This document shows positions 49,836-58,715 of a stretch of 64,000 bases of DNA, piece after piece (position 1 is the stretch's first letter; the number at the start of each line of letters is the position of its first letter). The DNA comes from Hyphomicrobium sp. GTDB taxonomy: Bacteria; Pseudomonadota; Alphaproteobacteria; Rhizobiales; Hyphomicrobiaceae. Both the position numbers and the translations under genes were made by a program. The notes under the pieces are model-generated. The model saw only the letters and a program-made list of their open reading frames with translations. It had not been told where the DNA came from and made no database searches. Location of the stretch: the NCBI GenBank assembly GCA_016793445.1, contig JAEUME010000018.1, positions 310,001 through 374,000 of the forward strand, read 5' to 3'.

Positions 49836-50236
49836 AAGTCTTAGCCGAAATGTAGTCCGGGCATTCCTGTAGATTAGTTTAAAAAACGGAGGATGGTGAA
49901 TGCCTCGACTCTGAAACGATGCCTCGGCTGCCTGGGAACGTGCAGCCGGGAGCGCGTTTATATCCAGCAAATCCTGAGGCTGGGAGCGGCCTGTTGCTGC
50001 CGCTCGCCGGCGAAATGTACTAGCATTACAATTGCTGGTGAGTTCTGAATCCATGGGTGACCATGATTCGGGATTTGATGATTGGTGGCACGTCAAGCGC
50101 CAGTTCCCCCATGAGACCGCAGGTCTGAGGAGGGTGCGCTGTCGAGCGTGGTTGGCCATATCTGTGGTCGGGGTTCAAGGCGTAAGCTAGAGTTGGACGG
50201 CGGACATTATCGAGCTGGCGGTTTTCTGGGGGCTGC
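49836..50236. other. intergenic region before the TPR-CHAT gene
   Basis: About 400 bp, AT-richer at the left. No gene or repeat of the known families is visible. It probably contains the promoter of the next gene. Confidence 0.4.
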
Positions 50237-53200
50237 GTGTTACGTTTTTGCCGTTTGGTGTTTGGCGTTCTTTTTTTCGGCGTTCTTCTGGTCTCAGGCG
50301 CGAGCGCGGGCCCCTTGGATGAGGCCACGGCGCTTAACGCTCAAGTCGTCGAACTTTATCAAGCGGGCAAATATGGCCAAGCACTTGAGATTGCGAAAAA
50401 GGCGCTCGCCATCCGCGAGAGGGCACTCGGTCCCGAGCATCCCGACGTCGCGACGTCGCTGAATAACCTGGCCGAATTGTACCGGGCCCAGGGCCGCTAC
50501 GGCGACGCCGAGCAGGTCTCCAAGCGCAGCCTGGCCATCTTCGAGAAGGCGCTCGGCCCCGAGCATCCCGACGTCGCCCAGTCGCTGAACAACCTGGCTG
50601 GGCTGTACCACTCCCAGGGCCGCTACGGCGATGCCGAGCCGCTCTCCAAGCGCAGCCTAGCTATCCGCGAGAAGGCTCTCGGTCCCGAGCATCCCAACGT
50701 CGCGACGTCGCTGAACAACCTGGCCGCACTGTACAAGTTCCAGGGCCGCTACGGCGACGCCGAGCCGCTCTACAAGCGCAGCCTGGCCATCCGCGAGAAA
50801 GCGCTCGGCCCCGAGCATCCCGACGTCGCCCAGTCGCTGAACAACCTGGCTGGGCTGTACCACTCTCAGGGCCGCTACGGCGATGCCGAGCCGCTCTACA
50901 AGCGCAGCCTGGCCATCCGCGAGAAGGCGCTCCGCCCCGAGCATCCCGACGTCGCGACGTCGCTGAACAACCTGGCCCTGCTGTACCGGGCCCGGGGCCG
51001 CTACGGCGACGCCGAGCCGCTCTACAAGCGCAGCCTGGCCATCTTAGAGAAGGCGCTCGGCCCCAAGCATCCCTTGGTCGCGGCGTCGCTGAACAACCTG
51101 GCCCTGCTGTACCGGGCCCGGGGCCGCTATGGCGACGCCGAGCCGCTCTACAAGCGCAGTCTGGCCATCAGCGAGAAAGCGCTCGGTCCCGAGCATTCCG
51201 ACGTCGCCCAGTCGCTGAACAACCTAGCCCTGCTGTACCGGGCCCGGGGCCGCTACGGCGACGCCGAGCCGCTCTACAAGCGCAGCCTGGCCATCAGCGA
51301 GAAGGCCCTCGGTCCCGAGCATCCCGACGTCGCGGCGTCGCTGAACAACCTGGCTGGGCTGTATGATTCCCAGGGCCGCTATGGCGACGCCGAGCCGCTC
51401 TACAAGCGCAGCCTGGCCATCAGCGAGAAGGCCCTCGGTCCCGAGCATCCCGACGTTGCCCAGTCGCTGAACAACCTGGCCGCACTGTACCAAACCCAGG
51501 GCCGCTACGGCGACGCCGAGCCGCTCTACAAGCGCAGCCTGGCTATCCGCGAGAAAGCGCTCGGTCCCGAGCATCCCGACGTCGCCCAGTCGCTGAACAA
51601 CCTGGCTGGGCTGTACCACTCCCAGGGCCGCTACGGCGATGCCGAGCCGCTCGACAAGCGCAGCCTGGCTATCCGCGAGAAGGCGCTCCGCCCCGAGCAT
51701 CCCGACGTCGCGACGTCGCTGAACAACCTGGCTGGGCTGTACCACTCCCAGGGCCGCTACGGCGACGCCGAGCCGCTCTACAAGCGCAGCCTGGCCATCC
51801 GCGAGAAAGCGCTCGGCCCCGAGCATCCCGACGTCGCCCAGTCGCTGAACAACCTAGCCGAATTCTACCGAACCCAGGGCCGCTACGGCGACGCCGAGCC
51901 GCTCTACAAGCGCAGCCTAGCCATCTTCGAGAAGGCCCTCGGCCCGGAGCATCCCGACGTCGCGACGGTGCTGAACAACTTGGCCGCGCTCGATCTGGCC
52001 AGAAACGACATTTCTGCAGCCGCCAAGTCCTGGCGCGCGGCCACGACGATTATCGCTCACCGCGCCGAGCGCGGGCTCGGCGGCGCATCGGGGGGCTCAT
52101 CCAAGGGAGAGGCGCAGCGAAACAGCTGGTATTTCGGTGGCCTCACCAAGACGACGTATCGGCTCGCCGCCAAGGGTCGCACGGATACGGTGCGGAAATT
52201 GCAAGAGATGTTTGTGACCGCGCAATGGGCGCATTCATCTGAAGCGGCGACGTCGCTGGCGCAGATGGCGGCGCGCAGTGCCAGCGGCGATGGGACGCTC
52301 GCGGCGCTCGTGCGCGAACGGCAAGACCTCGTTGCCGAATGGCAAATCACAGACAAATCGCTCATCGCTGCCAAGAGCCAGACCCCCGACAAGCGCAGCG
52401 CCGAAGGCGATAAAGCGCTGAGCGATCGACTGGCCGCGATCGACAAACGGCTCGCTGAGATCGATGCACGCTTCGCCAAAGACTTTCCGGACTACGCGGC
52501 GCTCACAAGTCCAAAACCCGCCAAGGTCGCCGACGTGCAAGCACAGCTCCATGCCGACGAAGCGCTGGCGCTCTTTCTCGATACTAATGATGGCTTCAAG
52601 CCGCTTCCCGAGGAATCGTTCGTCTGGGTGGTGACCAAAACCGACGTTCGCTGGGTGCGTTCCGAGCTGGGGACTGCCTCGTTGAAACGCGAGGTCGCGG
52701 CGCTCCGCTGCGGGCTCGATACGGCTTCCTGGAACCGCAGCGGCGCCAAAACGTGCGCCGATCTCCTGTCGATCCCCGCCGACAAGATCCCAAGACGCAG
52801 CGATCCGCTGCCCTTCGATCTGGCTCGCGCCAATAAGCTCTACGCCTCGCTGTTCGGAGCTGTTGAAGACCTCATCAAGGGAAAGCAGCTGCTCATCGTC
52901 CCATCCGGCGCGCTGACGCAGTTGCCGTTTCAGGTGCTCGTCACGGCGCCGCCTTCCGGTAACGATCCGAAGAACGCCACCTGGCTCATTCGCGAACACG
53001 CCATCACGGTTCTGCCCGCCGTCGCGTCGCTGAAGGCGCTGCGCGGCGCTACCAAACCCGGCGATCCAAATCGCAAGCCGATGATCGGTTTCGGCAATCC
53101 GCTCCTCGACGGCAATCAGGCCGACCGGAGATATGGGGACCAGCACAGGGCGCTTGCCGCAAAAGCGCGTGCGGTGACAGGTTGCGCGGAATCGGCGCCG

Positions 53201-53917
53201 CAAAAGACCGCGGTTCTGCGCGACCTGGAGCGCGACGCCTCGCCCATACTGATGCCGCGCGGAATTGCCGATGGGGCGTTCATCAGGCGACAGGCGCCGC
53301 TGCCTGAAACCGGCGACGAGCTTTGCGCCGTTGCGCGCGATCTGAATGCCGATGGCGGTGACATCAAGCTCGGCGCCCAGGCGAACGAGCACGACGTCAA
53401 AGCCTTGAGCGCCAGCGGTGCGCTTGCCAAATATCGCATCGTACACTTCGCGACGCACGGTGCCCTCGCAGGACAGCTCTCGGCCGACAGCGAACCGGGC
53501 CTGATCCTGACGCCTCCCGACACGGCGAGCGACGACGACGACGGCTACCTCACAGCTTCCGAAATCACGCAATTGAAACTCGACGCCGACTGGGTCATCC
53601 TCTCCGCCTGCAACACGGCGGGCGGCCAAGGAACCGACCAGGGCGCAGAGGCGCTCTCAGGCTTGGCGCGCGCATTCTTCTACGCCGGAGCCCGGGCGCT
53701 GCTCGTATCGCATTGGGCCGTCAACTCCGTCGCGACCGTCAAGCTCATCACAGGGGCGATGGGCGAAACCGTCCGCGATCCCGCCATCGGACGCGCCGAA
53801 GCCCTGCGACGTTCGATGATCGCGCTGATCGACAGCGGCGAGGCGCATCGGGCGCACCCGTCGTACTGGGCGCCGTTCGTCGTCGTCGGCGAAGGCAGCG
53901 CTCAGGCAGCCAAGTGA
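50237..53917 (+). CDS. secreted TPR-CHAT protease-like protein
   Basis: 1226 residues from a GTG (GGGGG 7 bases before). Signal peptide to about 24 (MLRFCRLVFGVLFFGVLLVS…). Residues 41-590 are kinesin-light-chain-type TPRs of 42 residues: twelve full repeats with GRYGDAEPLYKRSLAI and ALGPEHPDVA, one before and one degenerate after. A helical connector follows. The C-terminal CHAT domain (about 900-1225) is a caspase-like fold with His1074 in HFATHG and Cys1125 in LSACNT. CHAT proteins cleave targets or act in conflict systems; with a signal peptide this one would act outside the cytoplasm, which is unusual. No partner gene is obvious. Confidence 0.93.
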   Translation: MLRFCRLVFGVLFFGVLLVSGASAGPLDEATALNAQVVELYQAGKYGQALEIAKKALAIRERALGPEHPDVATSLNNLAELYRAQGRYGDAEQVSKRSLAIFEKALGPEHPDVAQSLNNLAGLYHSQGRYGDAEPLSKRSLAIREKALGPEHPNVATSLNNLAALYKFQGRYGDAEPLYKRSLAIREKALGPEHPDVAQSLNNLAGLYHSQGRYGDAEPLYKRSLAIREKALRPEHPDVATSLNNLALLYRARGRYGDAEPLYKRSLAILEKALGPKHPLVAASLNNLALLYRARGRYGDAEPLYKRSLAISEKALGPEHSDVAQSLNNLALLYRARGRYGDAEPLYKRSLAISEKALGPEHPDVAASLNNLAGLYDSQGRYGDAEPLYKRSLAISEKALGPEHPDVAQSLNNLAALYQTQGRYGDAEPLYKRSLAIREKALGPEHPDVAQSLNNLAGLYHSQGRYGDAEPLDKRSLAIREKALRPEHPDVATSLNNLAGLYHSQGRYGDAEPLYKRSLAIREKALGPEHPDVAQSLNNLAEFYRTQGRYGDAEPLYKRSLAIFEKALGPEHPDVATVLNNLAALDLARNDISAAAKSWRAATTIIAHRAERGLGGASGGSSKGEAQRNSWYFGGLTKTTYRLAAKGRTDTVRKLQEMFVTAQWAHSSEAATSLAQMAARSASGDGTLAALVRERQDLVAEWQITDKSLIAAKSQTPDKRSAEGDKALSDRLAAIDKRLAEIDARFAKDFPDYAALTSPKPAKVADVQAQLHADEALALFLDTNDGFKPLPEESFVWVVTKTDVRWVRSELGTASLKREVAALRCGLDTASWNRSGAKTCADLLSIPADKIPRRSDPLPFDLARANKLYASLFGAVEDLIKGKQLLIVPSGALTQLPFQVLVTAPPSGNDPKNATWLIREHAITVLPAVASLKALRGATKPGDPNRKPMIGFGNPLLDGNQADRRYGDQHRALAAKARAVTGCAESAPQKTAVLRDLERDASPILMPRGIADGAFIRRQAPLPETGDELCAVARDLNADGGDIKLGAQANEHDVKALSASGALAKYRIVHFATHGALAGQLSADSEPGLILTPPDTASDDDDGYLTASEITQLKLDADWVILSACNTAGGQGTDQGAEALSGLARAFFYAGARALLVSHWAVNSVATVKLITGAMGETVRDPAIGRAEALRRSMIALIDSGEAHRAHPSYWAPFVVVGEGSAQAAK
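50492..52003 (+). repeat. twelve 126-bp tandem repeats in the TPR region
   Basis: GGCCGCTA(C/T)GGCGA(C/T)GCCGAG recurs at exactly 126-bp steps from 50492 to 51878. Units differ at only scattered bases, including many silent ones, and the helical face LY…QGRYG varies by a few residue types (YHSQ, YRAR, YKFQ, YQTQ). The near-identity points to recent expansion or gene-internal recombination. Confidence 0.95.
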
Positions 53918-54029
53918 GTCCTTAGGAGACGCACGAGCATCGGTCGCTTGAGCACTACCAGCAGGCCTGGTCGTCGGTCGTGTTTTCACACGGCCGCTCC
54001 TAGTGTTCCCCGCCTGACAGATAGTTCCC

Positions 54030-54548
54030 GTGTCGCCGCCAATCAGTCAATCTTCAGGCATGAGACGGGATGACATCTACCTTTACGTGAGCCGGGCGAA
54101 CCGAGCGCGGCTCGCAGCGATCATCAAGGATCGCAACAGCTCGTGCAAGGCTGTGTGGCGGGCCGAGATCGTGCTGGCGACGGCCGATGGCGCTGGCACC
54201 AACGAGATCATGCGGCGCACTGGCAAATCGAAGCCGTGCGTGTGGCGCTGGCAGGAGCGCTTCGTCGAGGCTGGTGTTGACGGCCTCCTGCGCGACAAGA
54301 CGCGTCCCTCGCGGGTTTCGCCTCTGCCGGACAAGGTGAAGCTTGCCGTGCTGACAAGGACGGCGAAGGAGACGCCGGCGAACGCCACGCATTTGGAGCC
54401 GGACCTCGATGGCGGCGGCCGTCGGCATCAGCCCGTCGAGCGTCGGCCGCATCTGGCGCGAAGCCGGCCTCAAGCCGCATCGTATCGAGACTCTCTGAGT
54501 CAACGTGAGACGCGTGCGCCGCCTCGAAGCGATGATGCTATTCAATGA
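54030..54548 (+). pseudogene. broken IS630-type transposase
   Basis: The N-terminal part (helix-turn-helix, ADGAGTNEIMRRTGKSKPCV and RWQERFVEAGVDGLLRDKTR) is IS630 type. At about 54,389 (CATTTGGAGC) an extra base breaks the frame: in the other frame the protein continues THWSRTSMAAAVGISPSSVG and GRIWREAGLKPHRIETL, then stops at TGA. The catalytic DDE part is absent. I see no terminal inverted repeats. It sits directly against the stop of the next minus-strand gene. Confidence 0.85.
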
Positions 54549-54923
54549 CTAACGTTCGTTGAGATCCGAAACATCTAGTGCGATGACCTGCAAGCGCTCC
54601 TTCGCCTCGTCTGGAATGGTCGATTGGAGCACGGTCTCTAGCTCAAGCGCCGTCGTTGGCCGATGACCGTCGGGACCAACCGGGACGCTACCCTTCCTCT
54701 TGGAACCGAACCAGAAGACTACGTAAAGGCCAAATCCGGACGTGTCTTTATCGCGGGTGTAGAGGCGATCGAGTTGCGTGCTCAATGCAGTCCAAAGATC
54801 GGCGTGGGTGTCACGTTTGAGCTCGGCAACGGCTTTGAGGTTGCCCTTGCAGAGGGCGACCATGTCTGCCCGCTTGTCGGCCGCCATGTGGCCCTCGGGT
54901 TCCAACGTGACACCCAAGGGCAT
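54549..54923 (-). CDS. PD-(D/E)XK nuclease-like segment (severed C-terminus)
   Basis: 124 residues if started at the ATG at 54923. It has RADMV (Asp20), then AVAELKRDTH (Glu34-Leu-Lys36), then QLDRLYTRD, which is the D…ExK…QxxxY layout of PD-(D/E)XK nucleases, and GFGLYVVFWFG as the next core strand. It lies in the same frame as the large protein at 55011-58637; only a TGA at 55011-55013 and the short intervening 87 bases (SHRRPENPKVEESCRDVLVD…) separate them. Most likely it is the severed effector domain of that protein, and probably not translated on its own. Confidence 0.7.
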   Translation of the reverse strand: MPLGVTLEPEGHMAADKRADMVALCKGNLKAVAELKRDTHADLWTALSTQLDRLYTRDKDTSGFGLYVVFWFGSKRKGSVPVGPDGHRPTTALELETVLQSTIPDEAKERLQVIALDVSDLNER

Positions 54924-55010
54924 GAGATTGGGCCGCAGGAGGTCAACTAGAACGTCTCTGCAGCTTTCCTCGACCTTCGGGTTTTCGGGCCGGCGATGGC
55001 TGTCCTCGTT

Positions 55011-58000
55011 TCAGAAGTATTTGAACAGGTCGGCGTTGTTGCCTGCGATCCTGGCGTTCACATCTCGAACATGCGCGACGAGGAGGGCGTGGAGATCGGC
55101 AGCGGAGGCCGGTGCTCCGTTGCTCAATGCATCGACGGTCTGTGGCCAATTCGGCTGCCGGTATTCTGCCTCACGCCTGCGCGCGCGTTGGTTGGCAAGC
55201 GCATGTTTGACGAAGTCGCTATAAGTAGCGAATTCCGGCTGCGCCAAAAACGTTTCCAGAATTGTCGTCGCGCTCGGCGTCGTAAGCGCCGAGATTTGAT
55301 TGATCTGAGTCTTCACAAATTCGGCGCCATCCCAAGGGTTCTGGCTTCCAGACCAACCGTTTCTGGGATGCTCACAGTCTGGAAAGTGGCGCGCGCTATA
55401 TGAGGCCAGAAAGCCAAGCGTCCTTTCGTCTAGCGCAAGGCCGACATTGACACGCCTGCGGCGATCACTTCCGGACAAGTCGCGCAGGCGCCAGACGATC
55501 GAGGCATCCGGAGTACTGGAGATGCGTGCCTCGTAGTGCGTGGGGTCGAGGAAGTAAACGGTTGCTAGCCAAAGTTGTTTCTGGTCCTCGCCGACGGCGA
55601 GTTTGCCAGCCATCACATCTTCGGCGATCGCGCGCAATTTATCCCGCGCCTCGTTGAGCCCGATCGCGCTCTGCAGCATGTCTTCAAGCACGTGGAAAGG
55701 TGCATTTGGATATGAGCGCAACAGCTCGATGACAACGCGCGGCCGCAATGGCGCCAGCCGCTCGTCCTTCAACAACTCATGAAGACCGCTCACTGGCTCC
55801 TTGCCCTTGGCGAGCTCCGATTTCGCCAAGGCGAGCAGCGCGTCCTTCGCATGCTCGGGTTGCTCGTCAAAAAACTGGTTCTTCCAGGTCCTCTCTTTGT
55901 CGGCTTCGTCGGAGAACAGGAGGAGTTCAGTAACGATCACCAGTGCGGTTTGTAGGGTCGCAACGGGCACATCGCGCGTATCAATTCCCTGGCGCGACGC
56001 CTCGTCCAAGCCGGCAATGATGGCGTACCACCACTTGTAATATCTACCGTCGGCTAACACAGCGACGGCCTCGGTCAAAGAGGGAATATCGTTGCCGCGA
56101 GGCACTGCGAGCAACCCGGCCATGGCCGTTGAGGCGTTTTCTTCGCCCAACTCCTTCGCAATGCGTTCGCGAGGCGTCAGGGTCTTGTCATCGTTACTGG
56201 CTCGGGCAAGGCAAAGCTCGGCGAGCCAGCCCACCCAGCCCTTGTGCACGCCTCGCTCGATGGCATGTTTGCTCTCGGCGAAGTCGCTGATGTTCTTCTG
56301 GCGCGTCGCCTCGGTTTTGGCGGCAAATCGCGCCCGGCGCTGAGCATCCTCTTCGCGCCATTCCTCGACAGGGCAAGAAAGATTGCGGTCAAGAATCTCC
56401 TGAAGCTCTGGCCGCGTGCCGGCGAGGTCGGACAGAGCTTCATAAACCGCACGCGCACGCTCCGTGGGTTCGAACGATAAGATGAGCGTCAACTCAAACA
56501 GGAATTGCTGCTTTTCCGGATCGATTTGGGAGCCGAGCGTCGTCTGCAACAGGGCTTCCAGCAAATCCTGCTCATCAATTTGGTGCATCGTTGCTTCGCG
56601 CAGGCGATGAATGAACCGCCAGCGCGTTTGATCGACCACCAATTGCTTCACTGCAGGGGGAACCGTTTGGATCAATAGCTCTTTGCGTCGGCCCAATGCC
56701 TCCTTGGCGCTGTCGTTGACGGAAGACGAATAACCGTTGTGAAACCTGCGGCGCGTTGCCAGCCATGCCCACAGCCGAAGACCATCCACACGTGAACCGC
56801 CGTCGTTGAGCGCGCGAACAAGAAGCCTGTCGAACAAGTATGAAATTTCCGACGCATTGCGCCGCTCAGCCTTGTTGCGAGCCTTCTTCTCGGCCTGCGG
56901 CATCCCGTCCAGGATCGCGAGAACGTCTTCTAGCTGAAGGTCGGGCTCGAGGCGCCAGAGCGTGCCCACCGGCACCTCGTGATCAGACGCGAGAACTTCG
57001 CTCAGGTAGGCACACACGTCGGATGGCTTGAAATGCTTGCGATACAGGGCAGCAAGTATCTCGGAACGGAGACGGAGGGAGTTGGCCGTATTGCTTAAGC
57101 TCTTGAACGCTTGCAACGCGGCAGCTTCTGCTGAAGCTCCATACCGCTCCAAGGCATCGAGCGCATCGCTCCGCTCTGAATAGGTGGCTTGCTCGTTGAC
57201 GAGGATTGATTCCAGCTCAGGCTGCAGCGATGGCAATGGCGTGCCAAACACGAGCGCTTGCAGCGCTGTGGAGCGCAGCGCGAAATTGGCAGAGGGGGAT
57301 TGGAGGATATTTCGGATGTCATCGACCATATCCGGGGTCGACAACGCCCCGAGAGCGGGAAGCGACCAGGTTCCGCTTCGAAACCACGGGTCGACTTCAG
57401 AGAGGCGGCCAAGAGACTGCAGGAGGTGCTTGCGCGAGGTCGCGGTCAAAGAGACCGGGTCGCCGTAGGTCAGGACCCCGTAGGGGTCGGAGTGAATGAG
57501 GATGGATGCACATTCGGGAAGCAGTACGGCCAACCATGCATGGAGACCGCGCAGTTCCGAAGCGGGATGGCCATCGATACCAATGAGCGCTCGAACCCGG
57601 CCGAATGGCAGGCCACCCCCGATTCTTTTAGCGAGCCATGAGGCCGCCAGATATTCGGCGACCGTACGGTGAACGTAGTCAACCGCGTCGGCGCCGGGCG
57701 CGGACACGAACAGTCTTCGGCCAAGGCTGGCGCCGATGCGTTCAATGTTCTCGCATCGTAGCGTGCGGTAGGACGGGATATCTGGGTCATCCGATGATTC
57801 GGCGCGGCTCAGAGCTTCGACGTCGCTAATCAGACGCGCGGCGCACACGGCTCCGGCAGCATCCAATAGTTCGTCGGAAGTATAAATCCCTTCACCCGCG
57901 TGGACCTTGTTTTGATTGTGCTCGGCCAGGAGCAGCTGGGTCATACTGGAGTACAGATCGGTACGCGTTTCGGGCCACCCCTTCTCGCGTACGACTTTGC

Positions 58001-58637
58001 ACAGCATGAGCAGGTTTTGCGGATTGGTGAGCAGATAGTCGAGGTTACGGTTGGTGGCCTCCGCGACGAACCCACGCACGTTTTCGAACCCTTGCTCAGC
58101 GATAATGGGTTCGCGTTCTTCGGTCGTCAGCTGTTCGAGCGCGAGCACGACAACGCCGCCGCGTCCGTCGAAATAGTCCCGCAATGCTGTCAGGTCCGTG
58201 TCGCCGAGCCAGTCTTGTGCCCGGCATGATAGTCTCACCTTCCCCGGCGTGGCTTCAAACAGCTTGGCGACGACGGCATCTATGGTGGAGTGATCGCCGC
58301 GACCCGATCGCTTTTCGTCGAGTGCATCGATGTACAGCGTTGCCAGGCCGGATTGGACGGGCTTGTTGAGGAAGGATCGTGCGGTCACGAGTGGGGCCGC
58401 ATCGATCTCAGCGAAAGTGCGGAAGAGGTGGCTTTTTCCAGCGCCTGGGTCACCGAGCAGCACGATATTGGGGTAGTGTTCGAACTGCGCAAACGATCGC
58501 AATCCCTCGGATTCCCCGATGGGCGGGTTCGCTGCAACGATACGTACATTTCGGTCGGTCATGGACTGTTCTTGCATTGCATCTATCGGACCTCGCGGAG
58601 TGCGTCTGCGGGATAGGTCGATAGAAATATCTTTCAA
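55011..58637 (-). CDS. large NACHT/STAND-like NTPase with helical repeats
   Basis: 1208 residues; the start may be any of the in-frame ATGs at 58637, 58577 or 58562. Walker A GDPGAGKS (62-69), Walker B LYIDALDE (101-108), and RLSCRAQDW (135-143) give the NACHT/STAND core at the N-terminus, without an effector before it. From about 330 onward there are alpha-helical HEAT-like repeats to the end. The final residues FKYF are followed by TGA, after which the same frame goes on for 154 codons through a PD-(D/E)XK-like nuclease. STAND NTPases sense invaders and fire an effector, usually N-terminal, whereas here the effector is C-terminal. Confidence 0.85.
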   Translation of the reverse strand: MKDISIDLSRRRTPRGPIDAMQEQSMTDRNVRIVAANPPIGESEGLRSFAQFEHYPNIVLLGDPGAGKSHLFRTFAEIDAAPLVTARSFLNKPVQSGLATLYIDALDEKRSGRGDHSTIDAVVAKLFEATPGKVRLSCRAQDWLGDTDLTALRDYFDGRGGVVVLALEQLTTEEREPIIAEQGFENVRGFVAEATNRNLDYLLTNPQNLLMLCKVVREKGWPETRTDLYSSMTQLLLAEHNQNKVHAGEGIYTSDELLDAAGAVCAARLISDVEALSRAESSDDPDIPSYRTLRCENIERIGASLGRRLFVSAPGADAVDYVHRTVAEYLAASWLAKRIGGGLPFGRVRALIGIDGHPASELRGLHAWLAVLLPECASILIHSDPYGVLTYGDPVSLTATSRKHLLQSLGRLSEVDPWFRSGTWSLPALGALSTPDMVDDIRNILQSPSANFALRSTALQALVFGTPLPSLQPELESILVNEQATYSERSDALDALERYGASAEAAALQAFKSLSNTANSLRLRSEILAALYRKHFKPSDVCAYLSEVLASDHEVPVGTLWRLEPDLQLEDVLAILDGMPQAEKKARNKAERRNASEISYLFDRLLVRALNDGGSRVDGLRLWAWLATRRRFHNGYSSSVNDSAKEALGRRKELLIQTVPPAVKQLVVDQTRWRFIHRLREATMHQIDEQDLLEALLQTTLGSQIDPEKQQFLFELTLILSFEPTERARAVYEALSDLAGTRPELQEILDRNLSCPVEEWREEDAQRRARFAAKTEATRQKNISDFAESKHAIERGVHKGWVGWLAELCLARASNDDKTLTPRERIAKELGEENASTAMAGLLAVPRGNDIPSLTEAVAVLADGRYYKWWYAIIAGLDEASRQGIDTRDVPVATLQTALVIVTELLLFSDEADKERTWKNQFFDEQPEHAKDALLALAKSELAKGKEPVSGLHELLKDERLAPLRPRVVIELLRSYPNAPFHVLEDMLQSAIGLNEARDKLRAIAEDVMAGKLAVGEDQKQLWLATVYFLDPTHYEARISSTPDASIVWRLRDLSGSDRRRRVNVGLALDERTLGFLASYSARHFPDCEHPRNGWSGSQNPWDGAEFVKTQINQISALTTPSATTILETFLAQPEFATYSDFVKHALANQRARRREAEYRQPNWPQTVDALSNGAPASAADLHALLVAHVRDVNARIAGNNADLFKYF

Positions 58638-58715
58638 ATACAGTACTCTAGTGCATTCTATCGGACACCCTATTGGACAAGGCCGTCGGATACGGGCGCT
58701 CTTGTCCGATAGAAT
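58583..58715. promoter_or_regulatory. repeated GTCCGATAG motif around the NTPase start
   Basis: ATTCTATCGGACA (58655-58667) is the exact inverted copy of TGTCCGATAGAAT (58703-58715). A third GTCCGATAG lies at 58583-58591 on the minus strand. The three sites bracket the start of the NTPase gene and the 78-bp gap before it. This looks like an operator or a terminator hairpin of the upstream gene. Confidence 0.6.

Noticed and set aside
51224..51826. Repetitive minus-strand frame within the TPR region (MLGAERFLADGQAALVERLG)
   Set aside because: It is just the antisense reading of the 126-bp repeats in the TPR-CHAT gene.
55011..55013. TGA as a selenocysteine codon
   Set aside because: No reason to expect selenocysteine in this fold, I see no SECIS-like element, and the position fits Trp. 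A mutation is simpler.
54943..55403. Short frames overlapping the TGA junction of the NTPase
   Set aside because: They lie in other phases; the in-phase continuation with nuclease motifs explains the region better.
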